Program-made: the position numbers and the translations under genes | Notes under the pieces: model-generated | Seen by the model: the letters and a program-made list of their open reading frames with translations, nothing else | Told to the model about the DNA's origin: nothing | The model's database searches: none | Assembly (NCBI GenBank): GCA_046349915.1 | Contig: JAXMBL010000003.1 | Location: forward strand, 1,612,001-1,676,000 | Length of the DNA stretch: 64,000 nt | Origin: CAIXSC01 sp046349915 | GTDB lineage: Bacteria > Planctomycetota > Planctomycetia > Pirellulales > Pirellulaceae | Reading direction: 5' to 3' | Shown: positions 51,431-59,654 of the stretch, piece after piece | Layout: the number at the start of each line of letters is the position of its first letter | How positions within the stretch are numbered: position 1 is the first letter of the stretch

Positions 51431-53449
51431 ATGCTGAGCAGCTTACGACAGTGGTGGCAGGTGCAGACGGGCGAGGAAGAAACGCCCTTCGACGGCGATT
51501 CCCCCGCGTTCTTTGTGAGCTTCGTGGTTCATGTCGCGCTCATGATCACGCTGGCTTGCATCCCGACTTTCCGTGAGCAGAAACAGGTTTCGCTGGTCAT
51601 CACGGCCCCGGTCGACGAGGAAGTGGTGGACGAGCTGGAATTGCCTAAGGATGTCGTGTTTAGCGAGTTGCAGCACGATAAGATTGGTGCCAATAGCGAG
51701 AATGGCTCCGAAGTGGCTTTATCGCAAGCGCCGACTGTTTCCGACGTGTACTCGGAGATTCCGGTGCCCACCGAACTGACTCCGACGACGGAATTCGCGA
51801 ACATCTCAGCGAACGTCATTTTCGAGAACCCAGTTGGGCTGACGCACAATGCGAACTTGGCGGTGAAAGGCGCCATGGGCAATGGCGAGACGGGCGCGGT
51901 CGGCGCGGTCGATCGCATTACCATGGAAATCCTGCGTTCGCTCGAGGAACGCAAGACGCTCGTCGTGTGGATCTTTGATTCGACGGCCAGTCTTCGTAAG
52001 CAGCGGCAGGCCATTCATGATCGGCTTGATCGCATTTACGAAGAGCTCGGCGTGCTCGAAGCCGCCGGTAATGAATCCTTCAAGCGCCACAAGGACAAGC
52101 CGCTACTGACTTCGGTGGTCTCGTTCGGCGATAAGGTGGACCTGCGTACGAAGGAGCCAACGGACAATTTGGCCGATATCAAGAAGGCCATTACCGACAT
52201 GCCCGACGACAGTTCGGGCGTGGAACGAGTCTTCTCCGCCGTCTATCTCTCGGCTGAGAAGTTCAAGTTTTATCGAATTCCGGGCGAGAACGAGACCGAG
52301 CCCGAGCGGAACGTGATGTTCATTGTGTTCACGGACGAAGCAGGGTCGGATCAAGACGGGCTGGAAAAGACGGTCAAGATCTGCCGACGCTATGAAATGC
52401 CGGTGTATGTGATCGGTGTGCCGGCGCCCTTTGGTCGCCGCGAGACGCTGGTGAAGTGGGTCGATCCCGATCCGCAATTCGACCAGCAGCCGCAGTGGGG
52501 CGAAGTGGAGCAAGGGCCTGAGTCGTTCTTGCCTGAGCGTATCAAGCTGAACTTCTCTGGCTCCAAGGAAGACGATTCACCCATTGATTCGGGTTTCGGT
52601 CCCTACGCACTGACTCGACTTTGCTACGAAACGGGCGGCATCTACTTCGCCGTCCACCCGAATCGCAATGTCACTCGCAAAGTGAATCGCGGCGAGATCG
52701 ATAGTTTCGCGGCTCACTTGGAACACTTCTTTGATCCCGAGGTTATGCGTAAGTACCGACCGGACTACGTATCTCCCGAGGAGTACAAGCGTCGAGTGAC
52801 CGCGAACAAGTCGCGGGCGGCGCTGGTCGAAGCGTCTCGTCAGTCGTGGATTACGCCGATGGAGTCGCCGACGTTGAGGTTTGTCAAGCGAAGCGAGCCC
52901 GAGTTGGTGACGGCGCTGACGGAAGCGCAAAAGGACGCGGCGAAGTTGGAGCCGAAAATCGAATCGCTCTACCAGGTCCTGAAGCTGGGTGAGGCGGACC
53001 GCGAGAAAGAAACGTCGGTTCGTTGGCAGGCTGGTTTTGATCTCGCGATGGGCCGTCTGCTCGCCGTGAAGGTTCGCACGGAGACCTACAATGCGATGTT
53101 GGCTCAAGCCAAACGCGGGTTGAAATTCAAGGACGAAAAGAACAACACCTGGGTTCTGGCGCCGGCCGACGAGGTAACTGTGGGAAGTCAGTTGGAGAAG
53201 TTGGCGGCTCGCGCCAAGATGTATTTGGATCGAGTTGTCGAGGAGCATCCAGGCACGCCATGGGCCCTGCTCGCCGAACGTGAACTGAAAGACAAGTTGA
53301 GTTGGAAGTGGACGGAAGAGTTCACCGACTTGAGTCCTCCCGCTCGCGAAGGGGCTGGCGACAACAACAACAATCCGGCGCCCGCTAACGACAAGGCCAA
53401 GATGCTGAAGAAAGCAGGTCCTCCGAAGCGAGCGATTCCCAAGCTGTAG
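51431..53449 (+). CDS. membrane-anchored vWA-domain protein
   Basis: A 672-residue protein. The membrane segment is near residues 27-45 (F-V-S-F-V-V-H-V-A-L-M-I-T-L-A), preceded by a short cytoplasmic start; the layout is like TonB-related proteins. A vWA domain follows. Its MIDAS motif reads D-S-T-A-S (183-187) rather than D-x-S-x-S; the next metal residues include T in L-L-T-S-V-V and D in V-F-T-D-E-A-G-S-D. The C-terminal 180 residues are helical and end in an Asn/Pro-rich disordered tail. No neighbouring MoxR-type ATPase is in the window. The family is seen in planctomycetes, but the function is unknown. Confidence 0.78.
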   Translation: MLSSLRQWWQVQTGEEETPFDGDSPAFFVSFVVHVALMITLACIPTFREQKQVSLVITAPVDEEVVDELELPKDVVFSELQHDKIGANSENGSEVALSQAPTVSDVYSEIPVPTELTPTTEFANISANVIFENPVGLTHNANLAVKGAMGNGETGAVGAVDRITMEILRSLEERKTLVVWIFDSTASLRKQRQAIHDRLDRIYEELGVLEAAGNESFKRHKDKPLLTSVVSFGDKVDLRTKEPTDNLADIKKAITDMPDDSSGVERVFSAVYLSAEKFKFYRIPGENETEPERNVMFIVFTDEAGSDQDGLEKTVKICRRYEMPVYVIGVPAPFGRRETLVKWVDPDPQFDQQPQWGEVEQGPESFLPERIKLNFSGSKEDDSPIDSGFGPYALTRLCYETGGIYFAVHPNRNVTRKVNRGEIDSFAAHLEHFFDPEVMRKYRPDYVSPEEYKRRVTANKSRAALVEASRQSWITPMESPTLRFVKRSEPELVTALTEAQKDAAKLEPKIESLYQVLKLGEADREKETSVRWQAGFDLAMGRLLAVKVRTETYNAMLAQAKRGLKFKDEKNNTWVLAPADEVTVGSQLEKLAARAKMYLDRVVEEHPGTPWALLAERELKDKLSWKWTEEFTDLSPPAREGAGDNNNNPAPANDKAKMLKKAGPPKRAIPKL

Positions 53450-53499
53450 AGCATGTGAACTCTGGCAGTGCTTGGGCCGAGTTTATTGAGCATTTCAGC

Positions 53500-53533
53500 A
53501 GCGTGGCGTCGAAAGACGCCACGCTCTTTTTTT
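53500..53533 (+). terminator. intrinsic terminator of the vWA gene
   Basis: AGCGTGGCGTC (53500-53510) pairs perfectly with 53515-53525 around loop GAAA, followed after one C by seven T (53527-53533). This is the best terminator in the window. Confidence 0.9.
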
Positions 53534-53570
53534 GGCATTCAGTACGGCCATTTCGCTGAAGCTGGGGCAA

Positions 53571-54869
53571 TTAGCGAGGAAGCCGCTGAGCGCCCGCGTA
53601 AAGGTCGAGTGTGGGGCGATCTCCGAGAAGGGCGAATAGCTCGCGAATTTGCTTGAGACCGTCGAGGTAAGTAAAGCCAGCGGCGCGACCGAACGATTTG
53701 GCGCCGACGACGTGATAGTGAGCTTCACGCAGCACATTTGGCGAGCGAGTGTGCGGAGGCGCCAATCCGTTCGGCGGACTTTCCGTCGCCGCGGTCGTCC
53801 AATGCGATGAGTTCAAACCATACGAGGGAGCCGCCTGATCGCTGTCCGGGGAGTAGGCGATGTGGAGTTCTCGTGACAGGCTGAGATCGGGACGGTAACC
53901 GGTGTTTACGATCACGCGATCACATTCGAACTCGCCCGCATGGATGCCTAGAAGAGTCAGTCTCCAGCCGTTGGCATTGGGGAGTTCGACTAATCCGTGG
54001 ATGGCGACGCCAGGCAGATAGTTCATGGCTGGATGTCCCGCGGCCATTTGATTGGCGAGGGTCGCGATCCGATCACGTTCGGGCCATGCGTCGTTCGGGA
54101 GTCGTGCCATGGGGGCGATCTCTCCGTCGTCGGTAGGAGCACGCACAATCCAGGTGACTCGAGTTGCCGGATCTTGGGCGGCTAGTTCAATAAGCAGCGT
54201 CACGCTTGTGGCTGCCGAATGTCCCGCTCCCACCACAACCGTATGGCGTCCCGCGAATCGTTGACGTTCCACGCCAAGGATATCGGGCACACGATAGTCG
54301 ATCGAATGTCCATGACGTTGGGCCGTCGCGCGTTCGCCGATCGCGGGAATCCCCGATTCGCCCAGTGGATTAGGCTGGCCCATCACCCCCGTTGCATCAA
54401 TGACTCCATCCATCTCAACCACTCGTTCGACGCCGTTGGAGTCGACGACCAGCATTCGTAAGGCATAATCCCCTCGTTGCTCGTCGTCCGCGAGCTCGCC
54501 CTTGAGCAGGCCTGCTCGCCCCACGGCAAGAACGCGAGTTCCGAGGCGGAGGTGATCGGCCAGCAGATCGGTGGCGGCGAGCGGCTCGAGGTATCGTTCG
54601 AGCCATTGGGCGCCGGTCAGCAACTCGTCGGGACCAGGTGCGCGGTAGTTCTCGTCTTGGGCGCTGATTGCGGCGACGCCCAAGGGAGAACTGCTTTGTT
54701 GGAAAGGACTAAACATGCGGAGATGCGCCCACTGTCGCACATGTTCGGCGACTCGACCGCGTTCAAAAACTTCGACGTCATAGCCGAGAAAGCGGGCGTA
54801 GATTGCAGCTTCGAGACCGAGAGGGCCAGCGCCAAGGACCGCTAGACGCGCGGGGGTGTCGATTGCCAT
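53571..54869 (-). CDS. FAD-dependent pyridine-nucleotide-type oxidoreductase
   Basis: A 432-residue flavoprotein resembling flavin monooxygenases and thioredoxin reductases. The first dinucleotide fold is L-G-A-G-P-L-G-L-E-A-A (FAD, about 13). A second G-A-G-H-S-A (NAD(P)H) lies near 214. The D-G-V-I-D-A-T-G stretch and V-I-V-N-T-G-Y-R-P-D are typical of the family. No C-x-x-C redox pair is visible, so disulfide reductase activity is unlikely. The substrate is unknown. It lies 27 bp after the thiO-like gene on the same strand and probably belongs to that redox operon. Confidence 0.8.
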   Translation of the reverse strand: MAIDTPARLAVLGAGPLGLEAAIYARFLGYDVEVFERGRVAEHVRQWAHLRMFSPFQQSSSPLGVAAISAQDENYRAPGPDELLTGAQWLERYLEPLAATDLLADHLRLGTRVLAVGRAGLLKGELADDEQRGDYALRMLVVDSNGVERVVEMDGVIDATGVMGQPNPLGESGIPAIGERATAQRHGHSIDYRVPDILGVERQRFAGRHTVVVGAGHSAATSVTLLIELAAQDPATRVTWIVRAPTDDGEIAPMARLPNDAWPERDRIATLANQMAAGHPAMNYLPGVAIHGLVELPNANGWRLTLLGIHAGEFECDRVIVNTGYRPDLSLSRELHIAYSPDSDQAAPSYGLNSSHWTTAATESPPNGLAPPHTRSPNVLREAHYHVVGAKSFGRAAGFTYLDGLKQIRELFALLGDRPTLDLYAGAQRLPR

Positions 54870-54896
54870 ACGTAGACGTTCCTTCGACCAAGTGAT

Positions 54897-56054
54897 TCAG
54901 GTCCTATTTACTCGAAACGGACGAATGTCGATGCAGGGCTTTTCGCCCGCCATCACGGCGGCCATGACGACGGCCGTGCCGGGCGACAAATAAAGTCCGC
55001 TGCGAAAATGTCCCGCCGCGATGAACACGTTGGCGAGTCCAGGCAGCTGGCCCAGGTAGGGCAAGCCATCGTATACGCCGGGTCGCAGGCCTGACCAAGA
55101 CTTCTCCATGCGAGCTAATCGCAGAGACGGGACGAGTTCCCAAGCAAAGTGCAGCAGATCATCAATGACGTTGGGGGTTGTCCGTTTGTCGAACCCGACT
55201 TCTTCTTCGGTCGATCCCACCAGCAAGTAGCCATCCTCGCGGGGAACCAAGTAGCGAGGGCCCACATTGATGATCCGTTGAACCAGTGCTCGTTCGGTCT
55301 TCAGCAGCACCATTTGTCCGCGAATCGGGACAACGCCCAGGGAAACTCCGAGGGATTCGAGAAGGTGGGCTGACCAGGCGCCAGCGGTGACGCAGTAGCT
55401 ATCGGCGGCCAATTTTCCTTGGCTAGTCTCGAGTTCCGAGAGATGGTCGCCGTTCATCGTCCAGCGTTCGATCGAGACCTGTTCGAGGATTTCTACTCCT
55501 TGGCGGCGACAAGCGGTGGTGAGCGCCTGCAGATGCCAGGGATTGCGCAGTTGGCATTCATCGGGGAGCACGAGTCCGCCGCGAATGGCGGTGGTGCTGG
55601 ACGTCCCTGGCTGCCTCGACGCGGCAGGCCGTTGGAGGCTGAGTTCCGGCTCTAATCGAGCGAGTTCATCCAAGGGAGGTCGCTCGACGAGAACCCCTTC
55701 TTCCGTCATTAGGGAGGAGAAGCCGAGCAAGGAGGCCCATTCGCCAGGGGTTTGAGCCAGATAGATGCCGCCGCACCGACGGTAACCGGTATCGATTCCA
55801 GTCTCCGATCGTAACCGCTCAGCCCATTCCGCGTGGAGATCGAACGAGAGACCTCGCAGTTGCTCATAAGCGTGGATGGCGGAGTTCGGGTTGGCGGGCG
55901 GCAATATTCCGGCTCCAGCCCACGACGCTTCCCGCCCCACCGCTCCCCGATCGACGATGCTCACGGTCCAGCCAACTCGCGATAGCTCATAGGCCAGCGA
56001 CAATCCCACAACTCCGCCGCCGATGACGAGGCAGCTACGCGATCTCACGTTCAA
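54897..56054 (-). CDS. thiO: ThiO-like FAD-dependent amine oxidase
   Basis: A 385-residue DAO-family flavoprotein. It starts I-G-G-G-V-V-G-L-S-L-A-Y-E-L, has S-W-A-G-A-G-I-L-P-P (typical of glycine oxidase ThiO), Y-L-V-P-R-E-D-G-Y-L-L-V-G-S-T-E-E-E-V-G-F-D and W-S-G-L-R-P. ThiO oxidises glycine to iminoglycine for the thiazole of thiamine. No other thiamine genes lie nearby, so the assignment to ThiO rather than another glycine/sarcosine oxidase is moderate. The start is taken as TTG 56054, which overlaps the upstream stop by four bases (TTGA); a GTG at 56048 is an alternative. Confidence 0.78.
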   Translation of the reverse strand: MNVRSRSCLVIGGGVVGLSLAYELSRVGWTVSIVDRGAVGREASWAGAGILPPANPNSAIHAYEQLRGLSFDLHAEWAERLRSETGIDTGYRRCGGIYLAQTPGEWASLLGFSSLMTEEGVLVERPPLDELARLEPELSLQRPAASRQPGTSSTTAIRGGLVLPDECQLRNPWHLQALTTACRRQGVEILEQVSIERWTMNGDHLSELETSQGKLAADSYCVTAGAWSAHLLESLGVSLGVVPIRGQMVLLKTERALVQRIINVGPRYLVPREDGYLLVGSTEEEVGFDKRTTPNVIDDLLHFAWELVPSLRLARMEKSWSGLRPGVYDGLPYLGQLPGLANVFIAAGHFRSGLYLSPGTAVVMAAVMAGEKPCIDIRPFRVNRT

Positions 56055-56323
56055 TGCGACTCCCCTGCCCTGGACTCGGTTTTTAGAGCGTCTCCGCTGG
56101 ACGCTCTTAACTCACGAGCCAGCAGTACTTCGTTCACGTATCCTTTGAATCGTACCCGCCCATCGATCTCGATCACGGGGACCCACTCGTGAAAGCGTTC
56201 CCGGAGTTCCGGAGACGAGTCGATATCGACAAGCTGTGGCCGGACTCCGAACTGCGCGAGCAAAGACTGGGCATCCTCACACAAATGACAGCCATGGCGA
56301 GTATACAAAACAACGGTGTGCAT
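56051..56323 (-). CDS. glutaredoxin-like protein
   Basis: A 90-residue thioredoxin-fold protein. Residues 4-17 read V-V-L-Y-T-R-H-G-C-H-L-C, giving a C-x-x-C redox pair, and V-P-V-I-E-I-D-G has the cis-Pro (W-V-P-V). This fits the DUF836-like/glutaredoxin group. Its stop overlaps the thiO-like start (TTGA), so translation is probably coupled. A role in thiol balance or metal trafficking is possible; the target is unknown. Confidence 0.85.
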   Translation of the reverse strand: MHTVVLYTRHGCHLCEDAQSLLAQFGVRPQLVDIDSSPELRERFHEWVPVIEIDGRVRFKGYVNEVLLARELRASSGDALKTESRAGESH

Positions 56324-56545
56324 GCGGGCTCCGCCAACACGGGTCAGGGCGATTCTGTCGGTTTTGACGTCCTGTTGCTTTACGTCGCAAAGTCAAAACT
56401 GGTATGCTGGTCAAGTGCGTGCTAGTTTACAATAAAGGGTCGAGCGGCTCACAGGGTTATCACTTCTCTGCCGCCTACCCTGGGGTGATTGGACGGCGCT
56501 GCGAGCGCCGCGGGCCAAGGGAGGCTGGGTTCGACAGCCCCGCGC

Positions 56546-58510
56546 ATGGCGAAGCTAACCGCAAAGAATTTTCTCGAGCTAGTTCAACGCAGCGGGCTCG
56601 TCGACGAGAACGAGTTGGCCGAGTCGGTGCGTCGGCTAGAGACGTTGAACGGCGGCAGCTTGCCCGAAGATGGCGCCAGTGTGGCCGAGCACTTGATTCA
56701 GGAGAATCATCTCACTCGGTGGCATTGCGAAAAGTTGTTCGATAAGAAGTACAAGGGCTTTTTTCTCGGTAACTACAAGCTGCTTGGACATTTAGGCACG
56801 GGCGGCATGAGCAGCGTCTACTTGGCTGAGCATCGCCTGATGCGGCAGTGTCGAGCGATTAAGGTATTGCCCAAGAGCCGAGTGGCCGATTCGTCGTACT
56901 TGGCTCGATTCCAGCGCGAGGCCCAGGCCACTGCCACGCTACGGCATCGGAACATCGTCCGGGCCTATGACGTCGATAACGAGGGTGATACGCACTATCT
57001 CGTGATGGAGTATGTGGCGGGCAGCGACCTTAATTCGCTGGTGAAGGAGCGATCCCCCGAATTCCTCGATTACGTGACGGTGGCCGACTATATCGCTCAA
57101 GCCGCCGAAGGATTGCAGCACGCTCACGACAACAATCTGATTCACCGCGACATCAAGCCCGCGAATCTGCTAGTCGACGATAAAGGGATCGTGAAGATCC
57201 TTGATCTCGGCTTAGCCCTCTTTTCGTCCGACGAAGCTGCCTCGTTGACCATCGCCCATAACGAAAATGTGCTCGGCACGGCCGACTATCTGGCGCCCGA
57301 GCAGGCTCTTAACAGTCATGACGTCGATGCTCGTGCTGACATCTACGCCTTGGGGTGCACGCTCTATTTTTTGCTGACGGGGCATCCTCCCTTTCCCGAG
57401 GGATCGCTAGCCCAACGAATCGCTAAGCATCAGACACAGTTCCCCGCGGACATCCGGCTCGATCGTCCCGACTGTCCCCGCGAGTTGCTGGATTTAGCCA
57501 ATCGGATGATGCAGAAGCGGAAAGAGCGGCGGATTCAAACAGCGCGTGAGGTGGCCGAGAAACTGCGGAATTGGTTGGCAACTCAAAGTCGTGGTGGCGC
57601 AGCGGTCGGCGCTTCGTCAGCCGCCACGGTCGCGTCAGCTTCAGCCGCGTCACCAGGCGCCTCTACGCCCCACGGTTCCGCCAAAGCTCGCGGAGACTCG
57701 GGGGTGGCGAGTGAGGCGACGCGAGCCGCTGGTGCAGGCGCCATGGAGGCTTTGTCCCAAGCGACCGAGGCGGCCCCCGCGGATCTGCCTTCGCGACCGA
57801 GTCGGACCGAGGATCTGGGGAGTAGTGGGGCAAAAAGGTCCGGGACGCGGCGTTCTTCGCCGAGTGGCGACAAGAGCACCGGTTCCGGCAATCACCAACT
57901 ATTTGGCGATACCGTCGCGGATGGTGGGGCGCCGACGCTCGATGTCCCTCAACCTAAGTCCGCGCCCGTTACTGCCGCGCCCATCGCTCCTGCACCCGTA
58001 ACTCCTTTGCCCCGTACGCCTGCCACGGGAGCACCGGCCTCGAGTAAACGCCCTGCCGCGAAACCGGCGACGCCTCGCTCGGAAGCCAGGGCCTTGCCAG
58101 CGGCTGAATCGAAATCTGACTCCATCGCGACTTCACTCGCCTCCACGACGGTGTCGGCGAATCCTGAAGCGGATCGCGATTCAGAGGAGGTTGTCGCCTC
58201 AAGTTCGAACTCGCAAGCAACCAGCGAACTTGGGCTGCAGCTGAAGATCGATACGCCAGCCAAACGCAATCGATCGGCGACAACTACTGGCAAGCGAACC
58301 GCGGCCACTTCGGCTTCGGCAAAAATCCCTTCTCAACGCATGCTCTGGATTGGGGCCGCCGTCTTGGGAGCCGTGGTGATTGTTGGCGTCGTTGTCGCCC
58401 TTGTGTTCTCGGCGGCGAGTGGCAGCGGCTCTTCTTCTGGCGGTCCGGCGACTCGTCCCGGTTACCGCGATACCAGTAGTGTCGCCTTGCCGCGCTTTCC
58501 CGCGACCTAG
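56546..58510 (+). CDS. membrane Ser/Thr kinase with C-terminal anchor
   Basis: A 654-residue kinase. Residues 1-70 form a helical N-terminal module (L-V-Q-R-S-G-L-V-D-E-N-E-L) found before many planctomycete kinases. The kinase domain begins near 76 with G-H-L-G-T-G-G-M-S-S-V-Y, has Lys at 106, H-R-D-I-K-P-A-N at 200-207, D-L-G at 220-222 and A-P-E after G-T-A-D-Y-L. A Ser/Ala/Pro-rich linker (about 350-590) leads to one hydrophobic segment near 600-626, so the catalytic part is probably cytoplasmic. ATG 56546 begins the N-terminal module; 19 codons upstream lack similarity. No sensor domain is seen outside the membrane, as the tail is short. Confidence 0.9.
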   Translation: MAKLTAKNFLELVQRSGLVDENELAESVRRLETLNGGSLPEDGASVAEHLIQENHLTRWHCEKLFDKKYKGFFLGNYKLLGHLGTGGMSSVYLAEHRLMRQCRAIKVLPKSRVADSSYLARFQREAQATATLRHRNIVRAYDVDNEGDTHYLVMEYVAGSDLNSLVKERSPEFLDYVTVADYIAQAAEGLQHAHDNNLIHRDIKPANLLVDDKGIVKILDLGLALFSSDEAASLTIAHNENVLGTADYLAPEQALNSHDVDARADIYALGCTLYFLLTGHPPFPEGSLAQRIAKHQTQFPADIRLDRPDCPRELLDLANRMMQKRKERRIQTAREVAEKLRNWLATQSRGGAAVGASSAATVASASAASPGASTPHGSAKARGDSGVASEATRAAGAGAMEALSQATEAAPADLPSRPSRTEDLGSSGAKRSGTRRSSPSGDKSTGSGNHQLFGDTVADGGAPTLDVPQPKSAPVTAAPIAPAPVTPLPRTPATGAPASSKRPAAKPATPRSEARALPAAESKSDSIATSLASTTVSANPEADRDSEEVVASSSNSQATSELGLQLKIDTPAKRNRSATTTGKRTAATSASAKIPSQRMLWIGAAVLGAVVIVGVVVALVFSAASGSGSSSGGPATRPGYRDTSSVALPRFPAT

Positions 58511-58987
58511 TGCTGGAACGTTTCGCGGCGAACGTCGTGTTGACGCTTCCCTCTGTCCCTCTCAACTCGAGTGCCAAGCTGATGGCCTCGCTGTCGTATT
58601 TCTAGGCGGCCGCAGCGCATGCGGACGCGTTCGAGTCAAGTGTTGTTTTTGAGAATGTTCGGCGTGGGTTGTTAGTTTGTAAGTCTTTGTTGGTATGCAA
58701 CTTAGGGTGTTCACTTGAAATTTCATGTGGACTCTTCCTAGCATGGAGATGGGAAAACGAATTGCTGGCGGGGTTCGTGATGAAATCCGCGGGCAAAAGG
58801 ACGCCGTAGCAGCAGCGTCCCGTGTGACCCACCGACCACAGGAAGTCCACTCGGAAAGCAAATTGGATGGCAAGAAGCATCGTGCGAAGTCGTGTCGCGA
58901 GATCCTCGACCATTCCGCCCTGGGGGCGGCGAGCTGGGAACCGTCTGTATGTTGCATCGCATTCAACAAACCGTAAAGACTCGTCCG
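58511..58987. other. 477-bp region between kinase and zincin genes
   Basis: No gene is convincing. A minus-strand frame at 58562-59035 has no recognisable features. The plus strand around 58630-58730 is T- and G-rich. Several in-frame starts for the next gene lie at its 3' end (ATG 58949, 58988). A promoter is expected, but none could be fixed. Confidence 0.55.
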
Positions 58988-59647
58988 ATGGCGCGTCGCA
59001 ACTCCGTCGTTGCCGCTCGGACGGTCAAGACTCATATGCCGGCAGCTGGCAAACGAGCTGCGGGGGGGGATTCGCGCCGTTCAGGCGTGATTATGCCTCC
59101 CGAACGATGGCACGAACCTGAGGAGACTTGGGAAGAGAGTGATTACCGGATTATTGAGGAATCGGCTGGAGTTGGTTATCGCCATGTCTTGGGACGAGAC
59201 GAGATTCGGGAGCGTTTGAGTCGCTTTCCCAAGGAATTCCTCCGGAACTTACAGGTTGTTCACCTCAGCCGCATGACGCGGAAAAAGAAGTCGTGTCCGT
59301 GCTATGGCATGCAGTGGGGCTCGACGATTTACCTCTATCCAATCGAAGAGAACCGAATTGAGACGTTTAGTCGGCCCCCACGCCCCGCTCAAGTCATCGA
59401 GGCGCGGATGTACGGTGGACGTTGGGTCCAGCGAGGCCGCGAGTGGCAGCTAGTGTGGTCCGAGGAGGCGATTCGGGACTACTACCTGAACAACATCCTG
59501 GTCCACGAACTGGGGCACTTGGTCGACGATCGTAATACGGGCTACCAAGACCGCGAGCGATACGCCGAATGGTTCGCTATCGCGCACGGCTATCGCCCGA
59601 CTCGCGCTGCCGCCCAGCCGAAAAAAGCGATTCGTCGGCATGGTTGA
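58988..59647 (+). CDS. zincin-like metallopeptidase-related protein
   Basis: A 219-residue protein from ATG 58988 (an in-frame ATG at 58949 would add 13 residues). The first 45 residues are basic and disordered. The later part has R-E-R-L-S-R-F-P-K-E-F and W-G-S-T-I-Y-L-Y-P-I, and ends with H-E-L-G-H (173-177), followed by D-R-E-R-Y-A-E-W-F-A, in which the Glu could be the third zinc ligand of a gluzincin. No signal peptide is seen, so it may act in the cytoplasm. The peptidase activity is an inference from the motif; substrates are unknown. The cytochrome fusion gene is convergent, 7 bp away. Confidence 0.72.
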   Translation: MARRNSVVAARTVKTHMPAAGKRAAGGDSRRSGVIMPPERWHEPEETWEESDYRIIEESAGVGYRHVLGRDEIRERLSRFPKEFLRNLQVVHLSRMTRKKKSCPCYGMQWGSTIYLYPIEENRIETFSRPPRPAQVIEARMYGGRWVQRGREWQLVWSEEAIRDYYLNNILVHELGHLVDDRNTGYQDRERYAEWFAIAHGYRPTRAAAQPKKAIRRHG

Positions 59648-59654
59648 TGCTGCC

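Noticed and set aside
54897..56323. TPP or T-box riboswitch upstream of the thiO-like gene
   Set aside because: Not visible in the available leader; the upstream gene overlaps.
58562..59035. Minus-strand 157-residue frame
   Set aside because: It overlaps the zincin start, has no start signal and no recognisable features.
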